From: Streptomyces sp. NBC_01465
Lineage (GTDB): Bacteria; Actinomycetota; Actinomycetes; Streptomycetales; Streptomycetaceae
NCBI RefSeq assembly: GCF_036227325.1
Contig: NZ_CP109467.1
Span: 2,666,001 to 2,730,000, forward strand
Direction: 5' to 3'
Length of the DNA: 64,000 nucleotides
Part shown: one piece after another, positions 30,655 to 38,226 of the stretch
How the letters are laid out: each line of letters opens with the position of its first letter
Numbering within the stretch: position 1 is the stretch's first letter
Translations under genes and position numbers: made by a program
The notes under the pieces: model-generated
Told to the model about the DNA's origin: nothing
Databases searched by the model: none
What the model saw: only the letters and a program-made list of their open reading frames with translations

Positions 30655-32202
30655 TCACAGGTCGCCTCCGGTCAGCGTGGGGTGAAGGCGGTAGCGGGGT
30701 GCGGGCGGCCGGCCGCGGGTCCCGGTGCGCTCGGGGAGGTAGCTGCGGAGGAATCCGTGTTCCTCCAACAGGGTGGTGGCGGGCTCCAGGTCGGCGACGT
30801 TGGGGAACTCGCTGCGGGACAGCTTGGTGAACAGGTCCCGGCGGCTGACGTCCGTCCAGTCCTCGGCGCGCAGAACGTCCAGTACGGCGCGTGCGCGGCT
30901 CACGGTGGGGTCGGCGCCCATGACGTCGAAGACCGCGAGCGCGTGGGCGGTGAAGTACTCCCCGAGGGTGATGGCCGCGTTCATCGTGGTCTCGGTGATG
31001 GGCTGGGTGTGCCCGGTGTCGAGATGCTCCGCCAGGTGCAGCAGGGCCGCGATCCGAGCGACCGCCCCGGCGAGCTTCCCTGCCCAGTTCGCGATGTGCC
31101 CCAAGGCTCCGCCGCGTGCCCCGAGTTGGGGCTCCACCCGCTGCTGAAACCCGATCAGGGCCTTGTCGGCCTCGGGGCTGAGCTGGAGTACGGCGGGGTC
31201 GGTCCACTCCGCTAGGGACAGCGTGAGGTCGATGATGTTGCGCGCGTAGGTGGTCGCGGTCGTTTCGGGGATCGGATCGGTGATGACCTTCCGCTCTCCC
31301 ACCAGGGACTTGGGCAGGCAGTACAGGAAGCGGGCCAGCAGCCCGCGCCCGTCGAACCCTTTGACCTTGGCAATGTCGCGCAGCACGTCGGGCTGCACGG
31401 CCAGGCCGATGGTCAGGGCGGGGTGGTCGATGTATTCGCGGCGGGTCTGGCGGTTGACGCGCAGCCGGTCCCCGGCGTGGCCTTTGAGGAATACCTCCAT
31501 GTTCGGGGCCCCGGAGTACCGTCCGGCGATGATGTCGAAGATGCCGCCCTCGGCGGACATCACCGCGAGCCGCCCGCCCTGCTCTGCGATCAGTGAGGTG
31601 ACCGTCTCGGAGGTGGAATCGTCCGCCAGCAGCAGCGGTTCGACCGGCACGGAGAGCGTTTCTGCGGTCTGCGCCAGGCTGATTGCCTGGGCTGTGAGTT
31701 CCTCGCGCTTGGACCCTTCGGCGCCTGCCGCTTTGGCCGCGGCCTTGTCGGCAGCTTCCCTGGCCATGCGCGCGGTCATGGCCGCTTCCACGATGGCCGG
31801 GGCCACCGCAGCTTGGAGTTGCTTCTCCGCCTCGTACAGCGGGTCGGTGAGTAGGGCGAAGACGGCGGATTTGCGGTTGGCCGGAGGCAGCGCGCACACC
31901 ACGTAGAGGTTGGTGGGCTCGCGCCAGTTGCCCCGGATCCAGACAACCGCGCGCCCGCCGGCCGCTGCCGCGAGGACGGACAGGCCGATGGATCCGGCGA
32001 GGTCGACGGGGGTCTGGGTCTCCTCCGCGACCGCGCTCACGAACTGCCCCAGCCACGCGGGCAGGACGTGCGCGGGGAAGGGCGGCAAATCGCGTTTCCC
32101 GGTGAGCGGTATCGGCTCCTCCCACACCGGCTCGGCGGGCCGGGCCTGCTCTGTCGTGTCCGCTCCGGTCCACAGGTCGGGCGCGGGGGTGTGGGAGGTC
32201 AT
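30655..32202 (-). CDS. DUF3987/YfjI-type replication helicase-like protein
   Basis: A 515-residue protein. The ATG at 32202 follows GGAGG by 6 bases and overlaps the Prim-Pol stop (ATGA). Recognisable DUF3987 features are PVDLAGSIGLSVLAAAAGGR, the P-loop-like ALPPANRKSAVF, LLADDSTSETV, the conserved SAEGGIFDIIAGRYSG and RFLYCLPKS. The canonical Walker A GKT is degraded to NRKS. In AICEs and prophages this family sits beside Prim-Pol enzymes and probably helps origin opening or primer loading. Tight coupling to the Prim-Pol gene supports that. Confidence 0.85.
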   Translation of the reverse strand: MTSHTPAPDLWTGADTTEQARPAEPVWEEPIPLTGKRDLPPFPAHVLPAWLGQFVSAVAEETQTPVDLAGSIGLSVLAAAAGGRAVVWIRGNWREPTNLYVVCALPPANRKSAVFALLTDPLYEAEKQLQAAVAPAIVEAAMTARMAREAADKAAAKAAGAEGSKREELTAQAISLAQTAETLSVPVEPLLLADDSTSETVTSLIAEQGGRLAVMSAEGGIFDIIAGRYSGAPNMEVFLKGHAGDRLRVNRQTRREYIDHPALTIGLAVQPDVLRDIAKVKGFDGRGLLARFLYCLPKSLVGERKVITDPIPETTATTYARNIIDLTLSLAEWTDPAVLQLSPEADKALIGFQQRVEPQLGARGGALGHIANWAGKLAGAVARIAALLHLAEHLDTGHTQPITETTMNAAITLGEYFTAHALAVFDVMGADPTVSRARAVLDVLRAEDWTDVSRRDLFTKLSRSEFPNVADLEPATTLLEEHGFLRSYLPERTGTRGRPPAPRYRLHPTLTGGDL

Positions 32203-33149
32203 GACGTTCCTCCGCCGCCGGTGGGGTTCAGGCCGTTGGTGACGGCCCGATGTGCGTAGGTCTCGGGGACACCGACGGAGACAGCGGCGGCGGTGATCTC
32301 CCAGCCCAGTACGTCCAGTCCGCAGGGGCCGGGGCACTGGGTGTGCTGGGCTGCGAGGAACTGCGCGACGCCGAACGCCTGGGAGGCGGCGCCGGATTCG
32401 GTGCGTGCGCGCACCAGGGCGAGCCCGCGTTCCAGTCCGGTCCGCACGTAGTTGGCGGTGTGTCGGCATCCGGTGGCCACGGTCTGATCCCAGGCCGCGC
32501 GCACCGGGACGGAAGAGACCACCCCGCCGCGCCCGGGGGTGGTTTCTTCCCTCACAGCCAACGCGCGTACGGCCGTGGGCAGCGGCGCCATGCGACCGAT
32601 CCCGGAGCCCAGCCAACGGGCGTAGGACATCCGGGATTTGATGTCGATGCCGGGACGCACGGTGTTCGCTGAGCGCATCGTGCCGGTGTAGATCCAGTGC
32701 TGACCCCGGGTGGTGGCTACGGTCCGGGTCGGCGGCAGGTGCTCCTGGGCCCAGGTGACCGCCGCCTCGTTGTCCAGGTCGACGACGGTGAGCCGGGCGC
32801 CGCCGGGGTGGTAGGCGAGGGCCGTGGCCTGGCCCCACACAGCAGTCCACGGTGCCGACGTGAGCACACCAGGGTTGGTGGTCGCCGCTGCCCAGCCGTG
32901 GCACGGCTGGGGGCATTGGCAGGGGCCGGTGGTCTTCATGTTCGGGCGCCCGCCGCACGCATTGTGTGCGCAGGCAGGGCAGTTCCCGAACGGGGCCTTG
33001 CCCACGCGCAGGGGTAGCACCGGCACGCCGGATGCGGCGAGGCGCAGCGCCATGGTGAGCAGGTCGCTGCCCGCGACGTCGCGGGGCCGGTGTGGGGCGG
33101 GGTGTGCGGGACGATGGGCCCCTCGCGCCCGGGGGTTGGCTTGCGTCAT
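32199..33149 (-). CDS. Bifunctional DNA primase/polymerase (Prim-Pol, AEP superfamily)
   Basis: A 316-residue protein with the ATG at 33149 and GGAG upstream. The archaeo-eukaryotic primase metal motif is VVDLDN (about residues 120-125), followed by GQHWIYTG and the substrate segment GIDIKSR. A cysteine/histidine cluster (CPACAHNACGG, then CQCPQPCHGW) may bind zinc. It probably primes, and perhaps extends, element replication. Its 5' leader carries copy A of the repeated hairpin element (33172-33229). Confidence 0.88.
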   Translation of the reverse strand: MTQANPRARGAHRPAHPAPHRPRDVAGSDLLTMALRLAASGVPVLPLRVGKAPFGNCPACAHNACGGRPNMKTTGPCQCPQPCHGWAAATTNPGVLTSAPWTAVWGQATALAYHPGGARLTVVDLDNEAAVTWAQEHLPPTRTVATTRGQHWIYTGTMRSANTVRPGIDIKSRMSYARWLGSGIGRMAPLPTAVRALAVREETTPGRGGVVSSVPVRAAWDQTVATGCRHTANYVRTGLERGLALVRARTESGAASQAFGVAQFLAAQHTQCPGPCGLDVLGWEITAAAVSVGVPETYAHRAVTNGLNPTGGGGTS

Positions 33150-33171
33150 GCTGGGGGTTCTCCTGTTTCTG

Positions 33172-33229
33172 TCGAAGGGACACGGAGCCGGGGTGGGTGC
33201 AGGCTTTGGCGAGACGGCACCCACCCCGG
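33172..33229 (-). promoter_or_regulatory. AICE leader hairpin, copy A (upstream of Prim-Pol)
   Basis: Minus-strand leader. A 13-bp perfect stem CCGGGGTGGGTGC (33188-33200) / GCACCCACCCCGG (33217-33229) encloses a 16-nt loop whose transcribed strand reads CGTCTCGCCAAAGCCT. Then comes the box GTCCCTTCGA (33172-33181), then the ribosome-binding site. It begins within a few bases of the ssb stop. The other copies are at 35.3, 40.5 and 44.6 kb. Confidence 0.75.
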
Positions 33230-33235
33230 GCACAT

Positions 33236-33691
33236 TTAGAACGGCGGTTCGTCGCCCCCAGCCGCCGGGGCAGAGCCCGCGGGCGCGGTGTTCCATGCGT
33301 CGGGTGTGCGGGCGGTGGTGGTGCGCTGGGAGCGTTCGACCTTGGCCGTGGCGAAGTACAGCGACGGCCCGATGTCGTCGACCTCCAGGGCGAGCATCGA
33401 TCGGTTCTCGCCCTCGGGGGTCTGCCAGTTGTTCTGGCGCAGCCGCCCGGAGACGACGACGCGGGTGCCCTTGGCGAGGGATTCGGCGATGTTGGTCGCC
33501 AGGGTGCGCCAGGCGGTGCAGCGCAGGAACATCGCGGTGCCGTCCTTCCACTGCCCGCTGGCCTTGTCGTAGCTGCGCGGGGTGGAGGCGACGGTGAACT
33601 TCACAAGCGGGTCACCGCCAGTGGTGTAGCGGAGTTCCGGGTCAGCGGTGAGGTTGCCGACGACGGTGATAGGGGTGTCTCCCACGGACAT
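33236..33691 (-). CDS. ssb: AICE-encoded single-stranded DNA-binding protein
   Basis: A 151-residue OB-fold SSB: ITVVGNLTADPELRYT, FRCTAWRTLATNIAESLAKGTRV-type strand order, and VSGRLRQNNW. The C-terminal tip is GGDEPPF, close to the DDIPF-type tip that recruits repair and replication proteins. It resembles chromosomal SsbA more than the SsbB at 24.2 kb. GGAGG precedes the ATG. It probably coats element DNA during replication or transfer. Confidence 0.95.
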   Translation of the reverse strand: MSVGDTPITVVGNLTADPELRYTTGGDPLVKFTVASTPRSYDKASGQWKDGTAMFLRCTAWRTLATNIAESLAKGTRVVVSGRLRQNNWQTPEGENRSMLALEVDDIGPSLYFATAKVERSQRTTTARTPDAWNTAPAGSAPAAGGDEPPF

Positions 33692-33728
33692 TGGATTCCT
33701 CCAAATGCGGTGCGGGTCCGGGCTGTCC

Positions 33729-33789
33729 GGTCCCCCGCACCGTCCCGACCGCGGTGTGCCCGGGTCGGGGCGGGGCGATACGGGGGACC
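33729..33789 (-). promoter_or_regulatory. Branched hairpin in the ssb leader
   Basis: An outer 9-bp stem GGTCCCCCG (33729-33737) / CGGGGGACC (33781-33789) encloses an inner 7-bp stem CCCGACC (33744-33750) / GGTCGGG (33763-33769). It lies just after the methyltransferase stop, 38 bp before the ssb start. It could be a terminator, an attenuator or an SSB autoregulatory site. It lacks the CCAAAGC loop of the repeated leader element. Confidence 0.55.
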
Positions 33790-33790
33790 G

Positions 33791-35284
33791 TCAGGCCGCG
33801 TGCGCCGCTGTCCGCGCGAGCGCCTCGCTCACGCGCTCTCCGAGCCATTGGGCGACGTTGCAGGAGACGGCGTTGCCCGCCTGCATGGTCTGTTCGCCCT
33901 TGGTGCCGTGGACGATGTAGTCGGTGGGGAAGCGCTGCGCGAGGAGCTGTTCGCGGGGCTGGATCATCCGGTACCGGCACTCCTCCAGCACCAGGGCCGG
34001 GGAGGCGATGGCGGCGGAGTCGACCGTGCCCAGGGTGTGCAGCGGCTCCCCGGTGGTCTTGGTGGCCGCGTTGCGGTACGGGACGACCAGCCAGTGATGC
34101 CGCCCGGAGGCTGTGACCGTGTCCACGGGCCGGTCCATGGGGGTGGGGGTGGCGTTGCGCCGCAAAGTGACCATGAACGCGTCTTCCGCGTGCGGCGGTG
34201 TCAGAAGCGCCTCGAAGCCCTTGGGGTTGGCAAGCCGGGTGCGCATCGGCTCGCCCGTGGTCGTCGGAGTGGTGTTCCAGGTCCCGCCCGAAGGGATGAG
34301 CAGCGCATCGCCGATCTTGGCGGTGCGGGCGGCGAGCGGCGCCCCGTCGGCGGGGACGGCTCGCCCGTCGTGGCCGCCGTGGTTGACGGTCAGCACCATG
34401 CGCCGTTGTCCGAGCATGTCCAGGCCCGCCTGGATGCGGCGCAGAGTGGTCGCCGCGAGCGGCGGCAGGCGGTGCGTGGCGCGGTCCGCGATGCGCACTC
34501 CGAGGTTCGTCCAGTCGATGATGTCGGCGGCCGGGCGCACGTACGGCTCCACCACCTGGTGGCGGCAGACGCCCCCGTTGGGGCAGCGGTAGACGTACTG
34601 CTGCCCGTACTTGCCCAGGTGGCGTGCGCCGGGCTTCTTCCACGACTGGATGGCCGCCACGTCGGTGCCACAGGTGGGGCACCAGGCCAGTGGGCGGGGT
34701 TCCAGATCGGGCAGGGGTACGCCCTCGCGGGTCATGGCGATGTAGATGCGGTTGCGCCATTGCGGGGCGAGTTCGTTGCCCGGACCGCCGATGTGCGCGG
34801 AGGAGACTGACACGAACTGAACTTGGTAGCGCAGGGCGCGCATGCCGGAGACCCAGACGTCGAACAGCTCCCAGTCCGCCGCCTCGGGGACGTTCTCGAC
34901 CAGGACGGCCGCATACCGGTGGACCTCCACCGCGCGCAGGACGTCCCAGAAGGTGGCCCGGGTGCGCTCGAAGGTGTCGGAGGCGATCGACCCCTCCTCT
35001 TCGAAGGCGAGCTGCCCGCGCGAGACCTTGGCGCGACGGCGCCCGCCGGCCGGGCTCAGTTCGGTGCAGATCGGCGAGGCCCACAGGATGTCGGTCCTGG
35101 GGAGGCGGCGCATGTCGTAGTGGTCGATGTCGGCGCACAGGTGGTCGGCGTCGCGGTGGTTCGCGGCGTGGGTGGAGATGGCGACCTTGCTGTGATTCGC
35201 GGCCAGCTTCAGCTCAAGTCCGGCCGCGACCAGGCCGGTGGAGGAGCCGCCGGCTCCGCAGAACAGATCGGTGAAAGTCAGCAC
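33791..35284 (-). CDS. DNA (cytosine-5) methyltransferase, atypical motif IV
   Basis: A 497-residue protein starting with GTG at 35284 after GGAG. Motif I is FTDLFCGAGGSSTGL. The catalytic motif IV region reads ASPICTELSPAGG (Cys about 74) in place of the usual PPCQ. Motif VI is VENVPE and motif X is GNAVSCNVAQW. A zinc-finger-like insert CPTCGTD...CPNGGVC lies in the target-recognition region. Such enzymes are frequent in actinobacterial phages and AICEs and probably protect element DNA from host restriction. No cognate endonuclease lies nearby. Copy B of the leader element precedes it. Confidence 0.88.
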   Translation of the reverse strand: MLTFTDLFCGAGGSSTGLVAAGLELKLAANHSKVAISTHAANHRDADHLCADIDHYDMRRLPRTDILWASPICTELSPAGGRRRAKVSRGQLAFEEEGSIASDTFERTRATFWDVLRAVEVHRYAAVLVENVPEAADWELFDVWVSGMRALRYQVQFVSVSSAHIGGPGNELAPQWRNRIYIAMTREGVPLPDLEPRPLAWCPTCGTDVAAIQSWKKPGARHLGKYGQQYVYRCPNGGVCRHQVVEPYVRPAADIIDWTNLGVRIADRATHRLPPLAATTLRRIQAGLDMLGQRRMVLTVNHGGHDGRAVPADGAPLAARTAKIGDALLIPSGGTWNTTPTTTGEPMRTRLANPKGFEALLTPPHAEDAFMVTLRRNATPTPMDRPVDTVTASGRHHWLVVPYRNAATKTTGEPLHTLGTVDSAAIASPALVLEECRYRMIQPREQLLAQRFPTDYIVHGTKGEQTMQAGNAVSCNVAQWLGERVSEALARTAAHAA

Positions 35285-35305
35285 TGCTTGCTCTCCTGAA
35301 GGTGA

Positions 35306-35364
35306 TCGAAGGGACGCAGGGCCGGGGTGGGTGCAGGCTTTTGGCGAGACGACACCCACCCCGG
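35306..35364 (-). promoter_or_regulatory. AICE leader hairpin, copy B (upstream of the methyltransferase)
   Basis: The stem CCGGGGTGGGTGC (35322-35334) pairs over 12 bp with 35353-35364, with a C-A mismatch at the loop end. The 17-nt loop has one extra A in the CCAAAAGCC segment on the transcribed strand. The box GTCCCTTCGA (35306-35315) is followed by GGAG and the GTG start. It starts directly after the stop of the 35371 gene. Confidence 0.75.
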
Positions 35365-35370
35365 GCACAG

Positions 35371-35895
35371 CTACCTCGAGGTGTGGGACTTGACCCAGAT
35401 CGCGTACTCCTGGCGGACATAGCCGCGCGGCTCGGCCGCGCTGTCCGGGTGCAGCGGGGTGTACGGGCCTTCTCCGAGGCCGAACGGTCCGGGGCCCTCG
35501 CGGTCGATGTCCAGCAGGCGGCGGCCGGCATTCACCGCCACCTCGGTCGCATCCGCGTAGATGCCCGCCTGCTCGTCATCGAGCGCCAGGCGGTCAAGCA
35601 GGGCGGCTTTGCGAAGCCAGAACTCCCGGTCCACGGCGCGGCCGTGCAGGTGGGTGCGGGCCCGCTCCGCAGTCCAGCCGATCTCCCGTACGACCGGCGG
35701 GGCGAGTGCGTACGCGGCTTCGGGGGTGGGCCAGCGGTTGGGCTCGGGGCGCAGTTCGGCCGACACGTACAGGCGCACGCCCTGCCCGTCGCGGGTGGGG
35801 CGCGGGCGCACCGACTTGGCGAGGAACGTCCGCTCCAACGTGTGCATGATCTGAGCAGTCTCGTTCTGGGTGCAGATGACGCGGATCTCGAACAC
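35371..35895 (-). CDS. AICE hypothetical protein
   Basis: A 174-residue soluble protein with a GTG start after AAGGACAG. No known domain is apparent. The N-terminus (VFEIRVICTQNETAQIMHTLERTF) suggests a small alpha/beta fold, followed by RVRLYVSAEL-like strands. It lies between two replication/modification genes. Function unknown. Confidence 0.78.
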   Translation of the reverse strand: MFEIRVICTQNETAQIMHTLERTFLAKSVRPRPTRDGQGVRLYVSAELRPEPNRWPTPEAAYALAPPVVREIGWTAERARTHLHGRAVDREFWLRKAALLDRLALDDEQAGIYADATEVAVNAGRRLLDIDREGPGPFGLGEGPYTPLHPDSAAEPRGYVRQEYAIWVKSHTSR

Positions 35896-35914
35896 GATCT
35901 GTCCTTCCGGGTGT

Positions 35915-36118
35915 TCAGGCCGCGAGCGCGGCGGCGGGGTGGGTGCGGACGACGACGAAGGTGTCCGTGGTCGCGTCGTAGTGGACGTGCACGGGCTCGG
36001 CAGCTTCGTTCCGGGCTTCGGTCGCCGCGTGTGCGGCGAGCAGCGAGGCGCGGGGGTTTCCGGCGGGGAAGGTGCGTAGCGGCTTGGGGTGGTGGCCGGT
36101 GCAGGTGCGGCAGGCCAT
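35915..36118 (-). CDS. Small AICE hypothetical protein
   Basis: A 67-residue protein starting ACRTCTGHHPKPL, with a CxxC...HH cluster that might bind a metal, and ending in an Ala-rich tail. It lies in the leftward run with short spacing. Function unknown. Confidence 0.6.
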   Translation of the reverse strand: MACRTCTGHHPKPLRTFPAGNPRASLLAAHAATEARNEAAEPVHVHYDATTDTFVVVRTHPAAALAA

Positions 36119-36124
36119 GGGGCA

Positions 36125-36451
36125 TCACTCCTTAGTGATCTCAGAGGCGAGCAGGAGGAGTTCGGGCTGTGCGGTGCGGGTGGACGGTGGGGTCGCGGAC
36201 CGTGCGGCCGGTTGTTTGGCGGTGGTGGGGGCGTCGTCGTGGAAGCGGACAGTGCCCAGATCCCGCTTCCCGGACCGGTGGCGGGGCGCCTCGGGGTAGG
36301 CGGCGTTCCACGCTTCGGCGCATACCTTGTGGACCGGCTCGTTCGTCTGTGAGCGCAGCGGGGTGGCTTTGCCGCACAGGGTGCACGGCCGGTCGTTGAA
36401 GCGGTCGAAGTGCCCGGTGTCGCGCCAGATGAGTAACCGGGGCTCCGCCAT
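36125..36451 (-). CDS. Small AICE zinc-finger-like hypothetical protein
   Basis: A 108-residue protein with its ATG 2 bases after the MazG-like stop. A possible zinc site is CTLCGKATPLRS followed by HKVC. The C-terminal half is disordered. It is probably cotranscribed with the MazG-like gene. Function unknown. Confidence 0.65.
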   Translation of the reverse strand: MAEPRLLIWRDTGHFDRFNDRPCTLCGKATPLRSQTNEPVHKVCAEAWNAAYPEAPRHRSGKRDLGTVRFHDDAPTTAKQPAARSATPPSTRTAQPELLLLASEITKE

Positions 36452-36453
36452 GG

Positions 36454-36798
36454 CTAGGCGTCGCGCTTGGTGGCGGGCAGTGCGGGATCGGTGTGCAGTC
36501 GCCGGGCGGCGGCGTGCAGTTTGGCGTCCAGGACCGCGGGCGCCTGGTTGGTCAGGGAGTGCAGGGCGACCGCGGCGGCGATGATGACGTCGGCCAGTTC
36601 TTGCGCCACGTCGTGGGTGGTGTGGGTCGTGCCTTTGCGGGGGTTCTGGCCGGTGCTGCCGATGTACGCGGCGGCGACTTCGCCCGCTTCCTCGGTGACC
36701 TTCAGCAGGCGCATGGCGATCTCGTGTTCGCCGGTGCCGTTGGCCTGGTTCAAGGTGGCGGTGATGTGGGCCACGATCGGCCACAGGGCGGTGTTCAT
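36454..36798 (-). CDS. MazG-like nucleotide pyrophosphohydrolase
   Basis: A 114-residue all-alpha protein with the MazG metal motifs KVTEEAGEVAAAYIG and ELADVIIAA. The family hydrolyses (d)NTPs to monophosphates and is common on phages and AICEs, where it may tune nucleotide pools or (p)ppGpp. The start overlaps the upstream stop (ATGA). Confidence 0.88.
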   Translation of the reverse strand: MNTALWPIVAHITATLNQANGTGEHEIAMRLLKVTEEAGEVAAAYIGSTGQNPRKGTTHTTHDVAQELADVIIAAAVALHSLTNQAPAVLDAKLHAAARRLHTDPALPATKRDA

Positions 36799-37400
36799 AT
36801 GGACTTCCTCTCAGCGGTGGGGAGTTCGGGCAGTCCCGCCTTGGTGAGGGCGGCGGGGTCGTAGCCGGGGAGGGTGGCGCGGGTGATGAGCGCGGTGGCG
36901 AGCTGTTCCGCGTACGCGGCGCCCGCCCGTGCGGATTCGATCTGGGCTCCGGCGCGCAGGGCTTCCACGCGCTCGATGTGCGCGTGCTCCTGGTGCCGTT
37001 CGGTGGTGTGCCGCTCGTGCGCCAGGGCCTCGCGTCGGTCGGTGCGCCAGTAGCGGGCCGCGAGCCCGTAGGCGACGGCCGTCGCGAGGACCCACAGCAG
37101 CAGCGGGAGCGAGATGCCGTCCGCGTACCCGGCGACCCCCGCGAGGGCGAGGCCTCCGGAGGTGGCGAAGCAGGTTCCGGCGATCACGCTGTCGCCGGAC
37201 CAGCCCTTGGAGGAGGCGGCGCCGGCCGCCGCCGATCCGGTGGCGAGGACGACCATCAACGCGGCGTTGCCGACGGAGTGTTCGGCGCCGTTGGCATTCC
37301 AGATCCGCCCCAGGATCAGCACCGTGGAGGTGGCCAGCGCGGGGGCGGCTTTGGGGGCGATGAGGGTGAGCAGGTTGTGGGCGAGGATCGGTTCGTTCAT
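36795..37400 (-). CDS. AICE membrane protein with helical tail (possible spread protein)
   Basis: A 201-residue protein with a GAGGAG ribosome-binding site. The first half has about three or four membrane helices (ALMVVLATGSAAAGA; LALAGVAGY; LPLLLWVLATAVAYGLAA). A charged His/Arg/Glu-rich helix follows (TERHQEHAHIERVEALRAG). The organisation and location match the Spd proteins that aid intramycelial plasmid spread in Streptomyces, but similarity is only architectural. Confidence 0.72.
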   Translation of the reverse strand: MNEPILAHNLLTLIAPKAAPALATSTVLILGRIWNANGAEHSVGNAALMVVLATGSAAAGAASSKGWSGDSVIAGTCFATSGGLALAGVAGYADGISLPLLLWVLATAVAYGLAARYWRTDRREALAHERHTTERHQEHAHIERVEALRAGAQIESARAGAAYAEQLATALITRATLPGYDPAALTKAGLPELPTAERKSI

Positions 37401-37415
37401 GACCGGGCTTCTCCT

Positions 37416-37604
37416 CTACAGGTTGGGGATGGCGTCGATGACGGCGCGGGTCAGTTGGTTGATGGGACCTGCGGCGCCGGTGGAAGCGAGGTAGAAGCCG
37501 AAGAGCACGGCGACGAACGCGGCCCCGTAGCCGAGGGTGTTGGAGCGCAGCAGGAAGAACAGGACCAGGCCGAAGAGGAAGACCAGGGAGACGGTCAGGG
37601 CCAC
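37416..37604 (-). CDS. Small membrane protein (SpdA/SpdD-like)
   Basis: A 62-residue protein, GTG start after AAAGGAG. It has two hydrophobic segments (VSLVFLFGLVLFFLL and YGAAFVAVLFGFYLAS) and a short amphipathic tail ending in IPNL. Small proteins like this cluster with traB in AICEs and help spread between hyphal compartments. Confidence 0.75.
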   Translation of the reverse strand: MALTVSLVFLFGLVLFFLLRSNTLGYGAAFVAVLFGFYLASTGAAGPINQLTRAVIDAIPNL

Positions 37605-37621
37605 GGCAGGCTCCTTTCGGA

Positions 37622-37813
37622 TCAGTGCGGGCGGTGGGTGCAGACGGTGCGGTGCTCTATCCGGTGTCGCATCTCAGCGGCCACCCGCATCAGTTCCTCC
37701 ACGGTCACGCGGACCGTGGCGCTGGCTGCGGTGTCCGGGAGGGAGCGGAAGTCCTGCCCTTCGTCGACGACGACGATGACGGGCGGGGCCGATGTCGCGG
37801 GGGTGTTGGGCAT
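37622..37813 (-). CDS. Small AICE hypothetical protein
   Basis: A 63-residue protein. The ATG at 37813 is chosen for its AAGGAG site; an in-frame ATG at 37837 would overlap the upstream gene by ATGA. The core VTVEELMRVAAEMRHRIEHR is helical. Function unknown. Confidence 0.62.
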   Translation of the reverse strand: MPNTPATSAPPVIVVVDEGQDFRSLPDTAASATVRVTVEELMRVAAEMRHRIEHRTVCTHRPH

Positions 37814-37833
37814 GGCGGGGTGCTCCTTGGGGG

Positions 37834-38085
37834 TCATCGGGTGCCGTCGCGGTGGATGCGGGCGGCGAGGTTGTAGAGGTGGCGGCCGACGCGTATCCGT
37901 TTGCCGTGGCCCTTGCAGCGGCGGCAGTCCTTGCCGCGCCGGGCTGTGCCGCGGCGGGTGATTTTCACGATGTGGCCGTGGCCCTTGCACTTGCGGCAGT
38001 TGCCGAACGGGCTCGCCGCACACACCGACGCGTAACACAGCGTGACTGCGAACAGGCAGGCGATAGCCAGGAGAACAGGGGGCAT
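37834..38085 (-). CDS. Small membrane protein with two CxxCxGxG motifs
   Basis: An 83-residue protein with GGAGG before the ATG. One N-terminal membrane helix (VLLAIACLFAVTLCYASVC) precedes two DnaJ-type CxxCxGxG motifs, CRKCKGHG and CRRCKGHG, spaced about 22 residues apart. The motifs should bind one zinc ion. It lies between traB and the spread proteins, so it may assist transfer. Confidence 0.8.
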   Translation of the reverse strand: MPPVLLAIACLFAVTLCYASVCAASPFGNCRKCKGHGHIVKITRRGTARRGKDCRRCKGHGKRIRVGRHLYNLAARIHRDGTR

Positions 38086-38167
38086 GAGAGGCCTCCACGG
38101 GCGGGTTTCAGGGGTTTCCGCAGGTGGGCCGCTATGTACTAGCGACCTGATCAGACGGGGTTTGGGG

Positions 38168-38220
38168 CGCTATCGGGGCCGCTATCGATAGCGGGGTGCG
38201 CCGATATCGATAGCGGCCCC
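38168..38220. repeat. CGCTATCG repeat cluster downstream of traB (clt or operator candidate)
   Basis: A 141-bp non-coding gap follows traB. A 16-bp perfect inverted repeat GGGGCCGCTATCGATA (38175-38190) / TATCGATAGCGGCCCC (38205-38220) overlaps a 16-bp palindrome CCGCTATCGATAGCGG (38179-38194). CGCTATCG occurs directly near 38168 and 38180 and inverted near 38187 and 38208. Streptomyces TraB proteins bind short repeats (clt) next to their gene, and a KorSA-type operator or terminator is also possible. Confidence 0.6.
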
Positions 38221-38226
38221 GAGCGG

